A stretch of DNA of 64,000 bases. Source: Heyndrickxia sporothermodurans. GTDB taxonomy: Bacteria; Bacillota; Bacilli; Bacillales; Bacillaceae_C. The position numbers and the translations under genes are program-made. The notes under the pieces are model-generated. The model had not been told where the DNA came from and searched no databases. It was given only the letters and a program-made list of their open reading frames with translations. This document shows positions 32,354 to 40,908 of this stretch, one piece after another. The stretch spans positions 62,001-126,000 of the forward strand of contig BORH01000012.1 of the NCBI GenBank assembly GCA_018333075.1, written 5' to 3'. The first letter of the stretch is position 1. Every line of letters starts with the position of its first letter.

Positions 32354-32371
32354 TTGCATTTTTTAGTAGAA

Positions 32372-32404
32372 AAAAGAAATCGGCGAGAAGGCCGATTTCT
32401 TTTA
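32372..32404 (+). terminator. Terminator of the GABA-type operon
   Basis: AAGAAATCGGC pairs with GCCGATTTCTT, followed by TTTA. Confidence 0.85.
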
Positions 32405-32504
32405 TGCTTAGAAACATATAAAAAGAAGTGGTAACACGCTTAAAGTAGAGAGAACGTCAGCAAAGAAGAAAGCCTATGTACGAAAACATCCCAGAAGCTT
32501 TAAA

Positions 32505-33395
32505 TTAAATGTTCGGATGATGAAGACCATCAACTAGCAAGTCGACAAAGTTTTGTGCGGCTTTGGATAGATAATGATTTTTCAGCCAGATTAGTCCTAT
32601 TGAGGCAACTAGATTTGTATCATTAATTTTTGTTGCATGAATTTGATAGTCTTTATGACGTTTAATAATTGTCTCTGGAACGATGGAGGCGCCAAAATCA
32701 GATTCAACTAAATCCAGTAAAAGCGTAATATCCGAGCATTCTGCAAGGATGGTTGGCTGCAGCTGATGCCTAGTAAGTGCTTCTACGATTAAATAATGGA
32801 CTCCTAATCCTTCAGTGCTAGGTAAAATTAGCGGATAATCTTCTATTTCTTCAAGTGAGACCTCTTGTTTAAGCAATTGTTTTTTCTTTGACGTAATTAA
32901 ATAGAAGGGTTCTGTACTTAAATGGACAACAGAAAAATCATCTAGGTTGAGAGGTAAGCGAATGATGGCAAGCTCAACGATGCGGTCCCTCACTAATTTG
33001 CATAGATGAGAAGATTCATTTTGTTGAATTCTATAAGTAACCTTCGGATAGTGTTCTTGAAATTGATGAAGTAATGTTGGTAGTTCAACTACTGAAAAAG
33101 TATTGATGCCTAAAGTCAGCCGTCCGTTCACTCCCTTGCCAACTTCTGTCACTTCCATTTTAGCCTCTTCCATAAGTTGAGTCATTTTTAAAGCGTATTT
33201 ATATAAAGTTTTTCCTGACTCCGTTATTTCAATATATTTTCCATTTCTTTCAACTAATTTTGTACCCAGCTCCTCCTCCATTGTTTTTAAATGCTGGCTG
33301 AGTGGAGGCTGAGAAATATGCAGTCTTTTAGCAGCTGCAGAAATCTTTTTTTCCTCTACAATTGCAATAAAATACCGTAATTGCCTGATATCCAT
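32505..33395 (-). CDS. LysR-family regulator
   Basis: LysR-type activator of 296 residues. The winged helix is typical (IRQLRYFIAIVEEKKISAAA, LHISQPPLSQHLKTMEEELG, residues 2-50), followed by a linker helix and a substrate-binding domain (about 90-290). It is convergent with the GABA-type operon and divergent from the ankyrin lipoprotein - deaminase - amidohydrolase genes. LysR proteins usually control the divergent neighbour, so the deaminase cluster is its best candidate target. The 120-base divergent region holds an inverted repeat suited to LysR binding. Confidence 0.92.
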   Translation of the reverse strand: MDIRQLRYFIAIVEEKKISAAAKRLHISQPPLSQHLKTMEEELGTKLVERNGKYIEITESGKTLYKYALKMTQLMEEAKMEVTEVGKGVNGRLTLGINTFSVVELPTLLHQFQEHYPKVTYRIQQNESSHLCKLVRDRIVELAIIRLPLNLDDFSVVHLSTEPFYLITSKKKQLLKQEVSLEEIEDYPLILPSTEGLGVHYLIVEALTRHQLQPTILAECSDITLLLDLVESDFGASIVPETIIKRHKDYQIHATKINDTNLVASIGLIWLKNHYLSKAAQNFVDLLVDGLHHPNI

Positions 33396-33418
33396 TGTTT
33401 AATTCCTCTCCTTCTTCT

Positions 33419-33464
33419 ATATGAAAAAGTTAAGTAAAATTAATTTTTTTTATATTTTTCATAT
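33419..33464. promoter_or_regulatory. Inverted repeat in LysR divergent region
   Basis: ATATGAAAAA (33419-33428) and TTTTTCATAT (33455-33464) are perfect inverted arms with centres about three helical turns apart, between the LysR gene and the ankyrin gene. Confidence 0.45.
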
Positions 33465-33515
33465 GATTTTTATCATGTTAGCATAATTGTAAGGAAGAAA
33501 AAAGGAGCTGTAAGA

Positions 33516-34217
33516 GTGTATCGTTTTTTCTTGATAATAATCGTTGTTTTTCTTACAGGCTGTCAAGCGAGACCGAATTCATTCCATGGTTTACCCGAAA
33601 CAGATTCTTTAAAAGAAAAGAAGGTGGAATTGATGAACCAGCAATTTATTCAAATGGCGGAGAAAGGCGATATTGAAAAAGTATTGGAGCTTCTTGAAGA
33701 GGGAGTAGATATCAATTCTAAGGATAAGCTTGGGAGAACAGCTGTAATGGCTGCTACCTATAACAATCAAGTAAAGATGGTCCAGTCACTGATTCAAGCG
33801 GGTGCCGATATAAATATTCGCGATCATCATAAGAATAATGTCCTTCTATATGCCGGAGCAGAAGGCATGATTGATATTGTGAAACTGGCCATTGCTGCAG
33901 GTGCGGATACAAAACTTACCAACCGATTCGGAGGAACCGCACTTATTCCAGCTTCTGAGCGTGGTCATGTAGAAGTTGTTCGTGAATTGCTTACTCATTC
34001 AGATATAGATGTTAATCACATCAATAATCTACATTGGACCGCATTATTAGAAGCAGTTATTTTGGGAAATGGTGGGGAAAAGCACCAGGAAATTGTTCAA
34101 TTGCTAGTGGACCATGGTGCCGATATATCGATTACTGATCGAGAGGGAATGACTCCTTTGCAGCATGCTAAGGCACGTGGTTTAAAAGGAATTGAAAGAA
34201 TATTAGAAAGTAACTGA
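33516..34217 (+). CDS. Ankyrin-repeat lipoprotein
   Basis: Secreted lipoprotein of 233 residues. A type II signal peptide with lipobox LTGC places the lipid-bearing Cys at about residue 16. Five ankyrin repeats follow (from about residue 45, e.g. DKLGRTAVMAATYNNQVKMV and AGADINIRDHHKNNVLLYAG). Translation starts at GTG, after AAAAGGAGCTG. Ankyrin repeats bind proteins, so it is presumably a surface scaffold or inhibitor. It precedes a deaminase gene by 56 bases and may be cotranscribed. Why an exported ankyrin protein sits with nucleobase-type hydrolases is unclear. Confidence 0.9.
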   Translation: MYRFFLIIIVVFLTGCQARPNSFHGLPETDSLKEKKVELMNQQFIQMAEKGDIEKVLELLEEGVDINSKDKLGRTAVMAATYNNQVKMVQSLIQAGADINIRDHHKNNVLLYAGAEGMIDIVKLAIAAGADTKLTNRFGGTALIPASERGHVEVVRELLTHSDIDVNHINNLHWTALLEAVILGNGGEKHQEIVQLLVDHGADISITDREGMTPLQHAKARGLKGIERILESN

Positions 34218-34273
34218 CTTCTGAGTGGAAATAATAAATCTACCGCTTTTATTATATAGAAAGGTGATGAATC

Positions 34274-34747
34274 ATGGATTTTGTCAAACGTACCATTGAA
34301 TTAGCCCTTCAAAATGTTGAAGAAGGTGGCCGTCCTTTTGCATGCATTGTGACAAGGGATGGAGAAGTTATTGCAGAAAGTCCAAATTTGGTGGCACAGA
34401 CTAGTGATCCAACTGCACATGAAGAAGTGTTAGCGATTAGAGAAGCGTGTAAATTGTTGCAAACAGAACATTTATTAGATTGTGAAATTTATATTTTAGC
34501 AAGCCCTTGTCCAATGTGTCTAGGAGCTCTGTATTATTGCAGTCCTAAGAAGGTTATTTATGTAACAACACGTGAAGATTATGCTCCATATTATAAAGAT
34601 GACCGTAAATATTTTGAGTTAGAGACTTTTTATGATGAGTATAGTAAATCAATTGATAAACGTAGACTTCCGATGGTTCAGCAAGAAGAGGTAGATAGTA
34701 TAAAAGTTTATCAACGTTGGCGTGAATTAAATAATCAATCAAAATAG
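34274..34747 (+). CDS. Cytidine/guanine deaminase-fold enzyme (GuaD-like)
   Basis: Zinc deaminase of 157 residues. The zinc motifs are THEEVLAIREA (the family H-x-E, about residues 50-60) and SPCPMCLGALYYCSPKKVIY (PCxxC, about 78-97). Length, spacing and C-terminus (KVYQRWRELNNQ) resemble B. subtilis GuaD guanine deaminase. It hydrolyses an exocyclic amino group of a purine or pyrimidine base. It is followed by two CodA-like amidohydrolases, suggesting a nucleobase or N-heterocycle salvage or breakdown cluster. AAGGTGA precedes the ATG. Confidence 0.9.
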   Translation: MDFVKRTIELALQNVEEGGRPFACIVTRDGEVIAESPNLVAQTSDPTAHEEVLAIREACKLLQTEHLLDCEIYILASPCPMCLGALYYCSPKKVIYVTTREDYAPYYKDDRKYFELETFYDEYSKSIDKRRLPMVQQEEVDSIKVYQRWRELNNQSK

Positions 34748-34792
34748 TTATTCCTCTTAAAAGAAATCGAAGCGAATGAAGGGATGGGGAGA

Positions 34793-36007
34793 ATGAATTA
34801 TTGGTTAACAAATGCTCGTTTAGAAACTGGATACATCTATGATAATGATCAGGTCGTTGGGACAAAAACGGAATGCTTTCATATACGGGTAAAGGATGGG
34901 AAAATTGCCGAAGCGATTACAACGGATATTCCTCTGAAAACTGAGCTGTCTATTTATAATGCAAATCATTATTTGGTACTTCCAGCTTTTAGAGATATGC
35001 ATATCCATATCGATAAAACGTATTTTGGAGGTGCCTGGAAAGCACCATCGATTCCTACTAAAGGCATTTTTACAAGATTGGAAGAAGAAAAAGAATTGCT
35101 GCCACTTTTGCTTCCTACTGCAAAAGAAAGAGCAGAAAAAATATTGGACTTGCTGCTGCAATCAGGTTCGACACGTATTCGTACCCATTGCAATATTGAT
35201 CCAGTGATTGGATTGAAAAACCTTGAAGCTACTCTACAAGCGATTGAAGCTTATAAAGACAAAGCATCAGTTGAAATTGTCGCGTTTCCACAGCATGGTT
35301 TATTGCGTAGCCAATCGGTCCAATTGGTAAGAGATGCATTGCGTAATGGCGCAACTTTAGTTGGTGGGGTAGATCCTGCTACCGTCGATGAGAATATAGA
35401 AAAATCCCTTCATACAGTAATGGATCTTGCTGTTGAGGCAAATGCTGATGTTGATCTTCATATACATGATCCAGGACATTTAGGTATATTCACTTTTAAG
35501 AGATTAGCTGCACTTACGGAGGAGGCTGGATGGCAAGGAAGAGTGACCATCAGTCATGCACTATCTATCGCTGATATTCCAATAAAAGAAGCGAATGAGG
35601 TTGCAGAATTGCTGGCACATTGTGGGATCTCAATTACTTCATCAGTCCCTTTAGGAAGAACCATTCCGATTCCTCTTCTACATCAAAAGGGAGTAAAGGT
35701 TTCTCTTGGAGATGATAGCCTAACAGATCACTGGTCTCCTTTTGGAAAAGGAGATAGCTTAGAGAAGGCTGGAACGTTAGCAGAACGCTTTGGTCTTTCT
35801 GATGAAGTTTCACTAGGACAAGCCCTTGGGTTTATAACAGGAGGGATTACGCCGTTAAATAAGCAAGGTGAGAGTATTTGGCCTAATTTAGGAGATGATG
35901 CAGATATGGTATTGGTGAATGCAAGCTGTTCTGCCGAAGCGGTTGCAAGACGATCAAAAAGAATGGCTGTTTTGCATAAAGGAAATCTAGTAGCAGGGAC
36001 ACTTTAA
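34793..36007 (+). CDS. CodA-like amidohydrolase, paralogue 1
   Basis: TIM-barrel metal-dependent hydrolase of 404 residues related to cytosine deaminase. Metal and active-site motifs: HIHID (about 65), RTHCNID, FPQHGLL, DLHIHDPGH (about 220), TISHALS (about 245) and LGDDSLTDHWSPFG (about 305). In E. coli CodA the third motif is H-C-D-E with a catalytic Glu; here it is H-I-H-D. The ATG at 34793 follows GGGGAGA and aligns with the start of the next gene. The paralogue downstream is similar along its whole length. Substrate is a cyclic amidine or amide, not known. Confidence 0.9.
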   Translation: MNYWLTNARLETGYIYDNDQVVGTKTECFHIRVKDGKIAEAITTDIPLKTELSIYNANHYLVLPAFRDMHIHIDKTYFGGAWKAPSIPTKGIFTRLEEEKELLPLLLPTAKERAEKILDLLLQSGSTRIRTHCNIDPVIGLKNLEATLQAIEAYKDKASVEIVAFPQHGLLRSQSVQLVRDALRNGATLVGGVDPATVDENIEKSLHTVMDLAVEANADVDLHIHDPGHLGIFTFKRLAALTEEAGWQGRVTISHALSIADIPIKEANEVAELLAHCGISITSSVPLGRTIPIPLLHQKGVKVSLGDDSLTDHWSPFGKGDSLEKAGTLAERFGLSDEVSLGQALGFITGGITPLNKQGESIWPNLGDDADMVLVNASCSAEAVARRSKRMAVLHKGNLVAGTL

Positions 36008-36044
36008 TAAATCCTTTGATGGATTTATTAAAGCACTTTTTTTT
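36002..36044 (+). terminator. Terminator between the two amidohydrolases
   Basis: A 13-base perfect stem (36002-36014 with 36021-36033) overlaps the stop codon and is followed by eight T. It should separate or attenuate expression of paralogue 2. Confidence 0.88.
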
Positions 36045-36079
36045 GAAAGCAACTTTGTTAAAGAAAGGGTAGAGTATAA

Positions 36080-37303
36080 ATGAACACTTCTTATTGGTTA
36101 ACAAATGCTCGATTAGAGAGCGGTTTTCGAGTAGACGGAGAAGTAATTGCTGGAACAGAGACGGAATGCTGTCATCTACTGATTCAAGATGGAAAGATTG
36201 CAAAAGTAATTTCAGCAGATCAATCGATTGAAGATCATTTCCCGCAACAGGATGCAAAAAATCGATTAGTGCTGCCATCATTTATTGAAAAGCATTGTCA
36301 TCTGGATAAAACGTTGCTAGGAGATAACTGGAGAGCTGTAACACCTGTAAATAGTATTTTTGAACGACTTGAAATTGAGAAAACCGTTCTTCCATCCTTG
36401 AAGACAACCACACAAGAACGTGCGGAACTATTACTTGATCGATATTTGAAATCTGGTGTTACTCATGTGCGTACACATGTAGATATTTATCCAGAGATTG
36501 GATTAAAAAACTTAGAAGAAGTTCAAAAAGCATTGCAAACATTTGAAGGAAAACTCTCCTATGAAATTGTAGCATTTCCACAGCATGGATTATTACGAAC
36601 AAAAGCTAAAGATTTAGTTAGACAAGCTTTACGACAAGGAGCAACCTTTGTAGGAGGGGTTGATCCAGCTACGGTTGACGGAGATATTGAAGCATCCTTG
36701 CAAGAAACGGTCGAACTTGCTATAGAAGGAAATGCAGGAATCGATTTGCATTTGCATGACCCTGATCATCTCGGTATTTTTACAATGAAAAGATTGGCTC
36801 AGTTAACAATAGAAGCAGGGCTACAAGGCAAGGTAGCAATTAGTCATGCATTTGGTCTTGGCGATGTTTCCCAAGCACAAGCAGCTGCCTTGGCAGAGCT
36901 ATTAGCTGAAGCAGGAATTACAATCATTACGAGTGTGCCACTTGGTCGAAATTTTCCACCTGCTCGCTTATTGCGTGATAAAGGAGTATCAGTAGCTGTT
37001 GGCTGCGATAATATTTTTGATGTTTGGTCCCCATTTGGAAATGGAGATATTCTCGAACGTGCCGGCCGCTTAGCAGAAATCTCACGCTGGGTCGATGAAA
37101 AAGCCTTAGCAGCTACTCTTGGATATATTACTGACGGAAAAACACCATTGAATAATGAGGGGAATCAGGTGTGGCCAAAAGCTGGAGATGATGCTAGTCT
37201 CGTATTAATTGAAGCCTCCTGCTCTGCAGAAGCGATTGCAAGAAAATCGAAACGAGTAGCCACAATGTTTAAAGGTAAAATCGTCTCAGGTTCACTTGAA
37301 TAA
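36080..37303 (+). CDS. CodA-like amidohydrolase, paralogue 2
   Basis: Paralogue of the preceding gene, 407 residues, sharing the same start (SYWLTNARLESGF) and motif order: HCHLDK, RTHVDI, FPQHGLLR, DLHLHDPDH, AISHAFG and VGCDNIFDVWSPFG. It keeps the Asp in place of the CodA catalytic Glu. Tandem duplication with divergence suggests two related substrates. AGAAAGGGTAG precedes the ATG; a terminator lies between the two copies. Another deaminase precedes them, so sequential deamination or ring opening is plausible. Confidence 0.9.
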   Translation: MNTSYWLTNARLESGFRVDGEVIAGTETECCHLLIQDGKIAKVISADQSIEDHFPQQDAKNRLVLPSFIEKHCHLDKTLLGDNWRAVTPVNSIFERLEIEKTVLPSLKTTTQERAELLLDRYLKSGVTHVRTHVDIYPEIGLKNLEEVQKALQTFEGKLSYEIVAFPQHGLLRTKAKDLVRQALRQGATFVGGVDPATVDGDIEASLQETVELAIEGNAGIDLHLHDPDHLGIFTMKRLAQLTIEAGLQGKVAISHAFGLGDVSQAQAAALAELLAEAGITIITSVPLGRNFPPARLLRDKGVSVAVGCDNIFDVWSPFGNGDILERAGRLAEISRWVDEKALAATLGYITDGKTPLNNEGNQVWPKAGDDASLVLIEASCSAEAIARKSKRVATMFKGKIVSGSLE

Positions 37304-37375
37304 CCGAAAAATTTAAAGATGGGGTTAAAGTTACTTCGAACAAAGTTTCCATACCTATTAATATTTTTTACACGT

Positions 37376-37403
37376 AAACCTCTTCGTTACTGAAGGGGTT
37401 TTA
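37376..37403 (+). terminator. Terminator after amidohydrolase 2
   Basis: AAACCTCTTC (37376-37385) pairs with GAAGGGGTTT (37392-37401), including G-U pairs; the T-run is short. Confidence 0.55.
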
Positions 37404-37421
37404 ACTATGACAAATCCATGA

Positions 37422-37459
37422 ATAAAAAAAGCTCCTTTCATATTGTTTATGAAAAGAGC
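37422..37459 (-). terminator. Terminator of the two-component operon
   Basis: GCTCCTTTCA (37431-37440) pairs with TGAAAAGAGC (37450-37459); the minus strand ends in seven T. Confidence 0.8.
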
Positions 37460-37480
37460 ATTGCAAAAATATTAAGGTGT

Positions 37481-38887
37481 TTATTCTGTTTCAATAAAAC
37501 AAGGGATAACAATTGTAAACTCTGTACCATTACCTTCCTCTGATTGAACTTGAATTTCCCCCGAATGTTTTTTGATGATTTGACTGCAAATGGAAAGGCC
37601 TAAGCCACTACCGCCTTTATTTCGTGTTCTCGCCTTATCTACTCGATAAAAGCGTTCAAAAATATGTGGAATATCTGCTTTTGGAATCCCCTGTCCGTAA
37701 TCCTGTATCTTTAAAAATGTTTGATTTTCATTTTGCGAAAGCTTGATCAAAATCTCTTTCCCGTTATAGCTATAGTTTAAGGCATTATATATTAAATTTG
37801 ATAAGACCTGTGTAAGCCGGTCCTCATCGCCTTCTATAATGATGTCTTCATCAAGGTCTAAATTCACATGTATTTGTTTATTCTTAAAGGCAAGCTCATA
37901 GTTATTCACAACATCTGTTATTAACTGTGAATAAACAATTGGATTCTTTTTCATCGGATAAGAATCATCCTCTAATTGGGCGAGATCTAATAAATCATGA
38001 ACTAAACGAATTAATCTCTCCGTCTCTTTCTGAATGACGCTTAGTGAGTGATTTATTTCTTTTGGATCCTTATAAACTCCTTCAAGGATGGCTTCTGTAT
38101 ATCCTTTAACATAGCTAAGTGGAGTTCTTAGCTCATGGGAGACATTTTGTAGAAATTGATTTCTTTTTATTTCCACATCATTCAATGACTTTGCCATCGT
38201 ATTTAAAGAAATAGCTAGTTGTCCAATTTCATCCTCGTTCTGGACAATGATTTGTCTAGAGAAATCTCCTGTCGCCATTTTTCTTGAGACATTTTCCATT
38301 TCCTTCAATGGTTTTAATAAATAATTCGTTATTTTATGGCCAACCCATATTAAAAGGAATAATATAACTACGATAAAAATGATCATAAAAGTGCGCAATG
38401 GTTTAAATGGCTCATAAATGTCATCGATTGGCTGATAAATAAAAATAGCACCACTTAGTAGCTTATTTTTAAACAAAGGTACTGCTACAGCTAGTATTTT
38501 TTGTTTAAATGTCGGATGATTTCTAATAATGATAACTTCTTTCCCTGATAATAATTGTTGTCGCTCTTTAAATGTAATTAGATTACTATCAGGAAAGCCA
38601 GTAATCGGAATCCCTGCGCTTAATTGCATAGGATCTTCAGTTAAAATGACATGGACATTCGTGCTCTCCTCTGTCCAATGAATCATTTCATTTAATTTCT
38701 GGTGGTCAATGGGGGAGCTGTAATATTTTTTTAATAAGTTTCCTTGTTGTTCTAAACGTTCAATTTGTTTTTCTAAATAAAATTTTTCATATAAATAATA
38801 AGTTAAAATAACTCCAACCATAATTGTGATAAATGAAATAAAGGTAATGGCAATCCAAATTTTACTTTTAATCCGAAGTGTTTTCAT
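37481..38887 (-). CDS. Sensor histidine kinase
   Basis: Membrane histidine kinase of 468 residues. Helix 1 is near residues 8-28, an extracytoplasmic sensor of about 135 residues follows, helix 2 is near 165-185, then HAMP (about 185-240), the phospho-acceptor HELRTPLSYVKGY (about 255) and an ATPase domain with N-box NLIYNALNYS, G1 DYGQGIP, F-box FERFYR and G2 GGSGLGLSI. AGAGGA favours the ATG at 38887, two bases after the response regulator stop. It forms an operon with the regulator and a beta-propeller lipoprotein that may tune sensing. Confidence 0.92.
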   Translation of the reverse strand: MKTLRIKSKIWIAITFISFITIMVGVILTYYLYEKFYLEKQIERLEQQGNLLKKYYSSPIDHQKLNEMIHWTEESTNVHVILTEDPMQLSAGIPITGFPDSNLITFKERQQLLSGKEVIIIRNHPTFKQKILAVAVPLFKNKLLSGAIFIYQPIDDIYEPFKPLRTFMIIFIVVILFLLIWVGHKITNYLLKPLKEMENVSRKMATGDFSRQIIVQNEDEIGQLAISLNTMAKSLNDVEIKRNQFLQNVSHELRTPLSYVKGYTEAILEGVYKDPKEINHSLSVIQKETERLIRLVHDLLDLAQLEDDSYPMKKNPIVYSQLITDVVNNYELAFKNKQIHVNLDLDEDIIIEGDEDRLTQVLSNLIYNALNYSYNGKEILIKLSQNENQTFLKIQDYGQGIPKADIPHIFERFYRVDKARTRNKGGSGLGLSICSQIIKKHSGEIQVQSEEGNGTEFTIVIPCFIETE

Positions 38888-38889
38888 AA

Positions 38890-39564
38890 TCAATCCTCTA
38901 GCTTATATCCTACTCCCCATATGGTTTTAATATATTCTCCTGATTCACCAAGCTTTAACCTTAATGTTTTTATATGTGTATCCACTGTCCGTAAGGTCGC
39001 TAAATTATCAAATCCCCACACATGATCCAATAATTGTTCCCGAGTAAATACTTTTCCTTTGTTCTCAGTTAAAAATAAAAGTAGCCGATATTCTTTTCTT
39101 GTTAACTTTATTTTTTGGTTTTTGACTCTAACAGCCTGACCAAGAGTATCAATCATTATGTCATTTACTTTTAACGTCTCAACGGGATCTTTAAAGTTAT
39201 TTATTCTTCTAAATATGGCCTCTATCCTTGTAACTAGCTCTTTTGGACTGAATGGTTTAACAAGATAGTCATCAGCGCCAATCTTAATTCCGTTAATTCG
39301 ATCATTTTCACTGCTTTTGGCAGTTAGCATGATAATCGGAACATTTGAAATCGATCTTATCGATTGACAAACGGAAAATCCATCGAGTCCAGGCATCATT
39401 ACATCTAAAATTACAACATCAATAGTATTAGATGAGAATTCGATTAATGCATCCTGACCGTTTGTAACCGAAATGACCTCATAGCCTTCTTTTGTTAAAA
39501 ATGAGGATAGAAGAAAGAGCATTTGTTCTTCGTCATCTGCAACTAGTATTTTATATGTCTTCAA
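38890..39564 (-). CDS. OmpR-family response regulator
   Basis: Response regulator of 224 residues: receiver with acidic pocket DDEEQ, phospho-acceptor Asp in DVVILDVMMPG (about residue 53), Lys in LVKPFSP, and an OmpR winged helix (LTRKEYRLLLFLTENKGKVF, LRTVDTHIKTLRLKLG). GAGGTGA points to TTG at 39564 as start; the frame also offers GTG at 39573, overlapping the lipoprotein stop. Middle gene of the lipoprotein-regulator-kinase operon. Targets may include the divergent PepSY and YtkA-like genes. Confidence 0.92.
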   Translation of the reverse strand: MKTYKILVADDEEQMLFLLSSFLTKEGYEVISVTNGQDALIEFSSNTIDVVILDVMMPGLDGFSVCQSIRSISNVPIIMLTAKSSENDRINGIKIGADDYLVKPFSPKELVTRIEAIFRRINNFKDPVETLKVNDIMIDTLGQAVRVKNQKIKLTRKEYRLLLFLTENKGKVFTREQLLDHVWGFDNLATLRTVDTHIKTLRLKLGESGEYIKTIWGVGYKLED

Positions 39565-39569
39565 TCTGA

Positions 39570-40550
39570 TCACCTCACATGAATGATATATGGACCATCT
39601 TTTAATGGGATTTGCTCCTCTAACCTGAAGGTCTTTTGATTAATGATATTAAGTGTGTTCCCGTCTAAGCTGGAAACATATATCTTTCCTCCATGTCCAT
39701 TAATAAAATATGGATTTTCATTTACCTCAATGGGGTGATTGACTGTTCCGGTTTTCATATTTACTTCGTAAACTTCGTTTGATCCGTGACAGATAACATA
39801 CAAATTAGAACTTGATTCAGGGTGGAAAAATCCTACAGGCATTAAACCGACTTTTATTGTTTTTACATTTTTTCCAGTCGATTTATCATACACATATAAA
39901 TTTTTATTCAATTCTCCATATGGACCGTGTGCTGCTACCCAAATATTTTCTCCATCAAAAAAAAGAGCGGAAGGTCGTTCAATTACAGGAAAGGAACGAA
40001 TCACTTTTTGTTTCCTAATACTTATTTTGGAAATGGAGGCATTTTTTAAATTGGCAACAAATAGTTCTTTTTTTTCCTTATCTAATGCTAGTGAGACTGG
40101 AGAATTTCCAACGGTTATTTTAGAAGTGATTTTCATTTTTTTTGTATCAAAAAAATAAATTTGGTTCTTTTCTGTATCTGCAAGGAAACATAGGTGTAGC
40201 TCCGGTGCAGGAAGAATCATTGAGATTCCTTTTCCAACCCTCTCTATTTTTTCTATCTTTCCAGTATGTAAGTCGAGAGTGAAAAGGCCATCTTCATTTT
40301 CTTTAGTAAAAAGCACAATATCATCGGACAGCCTTTCCATCGTTTTAATGACAAAGCCTAGTTTTTCATTTTTTATAATTTTGTTTGAAGATGTATTATA
40401 AAAGGTTAATGAAGGCTCTTTTAAATAAGTAATCATCAACATATTTTTGTTAGAAGGGATATCTATTCTATTTTGACAGCTTCCTAATAGTAAACATAAA
40501 ACACTGAGTAGACAAAGCAAATAAAACTTCTTTTGGGAGGAGAAAGACAT
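39570..40550 (-). CDS. YncE-like beta-propeller lipoprotein
   Basis: Surface lipoprotein of 326 residues with lipobox LLGSC (lipid Cys at about residue 25). Repeated blades are visible, with recurring GKIEKIERVGKGISM, ITVGNSPVSLALDKEKKELF and IKVGLMPVGFFH phrases, typical of seven-bladed YncE/NHL-type propellers. It is the first gene of an operon with a two-component system, so it may act as an accessory sensor or bind the same signal. It is divergent from PepSY and YtkA-like genes. Ligand unknown. Confidence 0.87.
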   Translation of the reverse strand: MSFSSQKKFYLLCLLSVLCLLLGSCQNRIDIPSNKNMLMITYLKEPSLTFYNTSSNKIIKNEKLGFVIKTMERLSDDIVLFTKENEDGLFTLDLHTGKIEKIERVGKGISMILPAPELHLCFLADTEKNQIYFFDTKKMKITSKITVGNSPVSLALDKEKKELFVANLKNASISKISIRKQKVIRSFPVIERPSALFFDGENIWVAAHGPYGELNKNLYVYDKSTGKNVKTIKVGLMPVGFFHPESSSNLYVICHGSNEVYEVNMKTGTVNHPIEVNENPYFINGHGGKIYVSSLDGNTLNIINQKTFRLEEQIPLKDGPYIIHVR

Positions 40551-40908
40551 TTACTTCAGCCCTCTTTTCTCTAATTCTCATTAAATTATTATAGCATTCC
40601 TGATGTTGTTTCCTTTTTAACTTTCATGAATACCCTCATTATAATTCTTAAATGTGAAATATGATTGAAATGTTTACTAGAGAGGAAATTTTTTTGATGT
40701 TTTTTCATTCTTTCCTCACATTTGTTTAGTATGATTCATTATTGTGAAAAGCTAAAGGATCACTTCATTTTACTTGGAGGTGGTTATGTTAACAAATGGA
40801 GCAGGTAGGGTCTCTTGATCTGCGAATGTCAAGGAAAAACGAAGAGATTGAGGAATTTTATTAGAAATACAAATAGTTAAGTGACTTGAAGGTAGAGGAG
40901 TCAAGTGC
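40551..40908. promoter_or_regulatory. Divergent control region of TCS operon and PepSY genes
   Basis: This 358-base region has -10-like elements for both directions: TATAAT on the minus strand (40588-40593) and TATGAT on the plus strand (40730-40735), neither with a good -35, as is common for response-regulator-activated promoters. A GGAGG-preceded ten-codon frame (40786-40818) is probably not a gene. The PepSY ribosome binding site lies in a small ACTTGA/TCAAGT loop. Confidence 0.35.

Noticed and set aside
36002-36044. Terminator between amidohydrolases read as a recombination scar of the duplication
   Set aside because: It is an ordinary 13-base stem with a T-run; no direct repeats flank it.
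40786-40818. Ten-codon frame with GGAGG before the PepSY gene
   Set aside because: Too short and without overlap with any hairpin or terminator that would make it a leader; no conserved peptide recognised.
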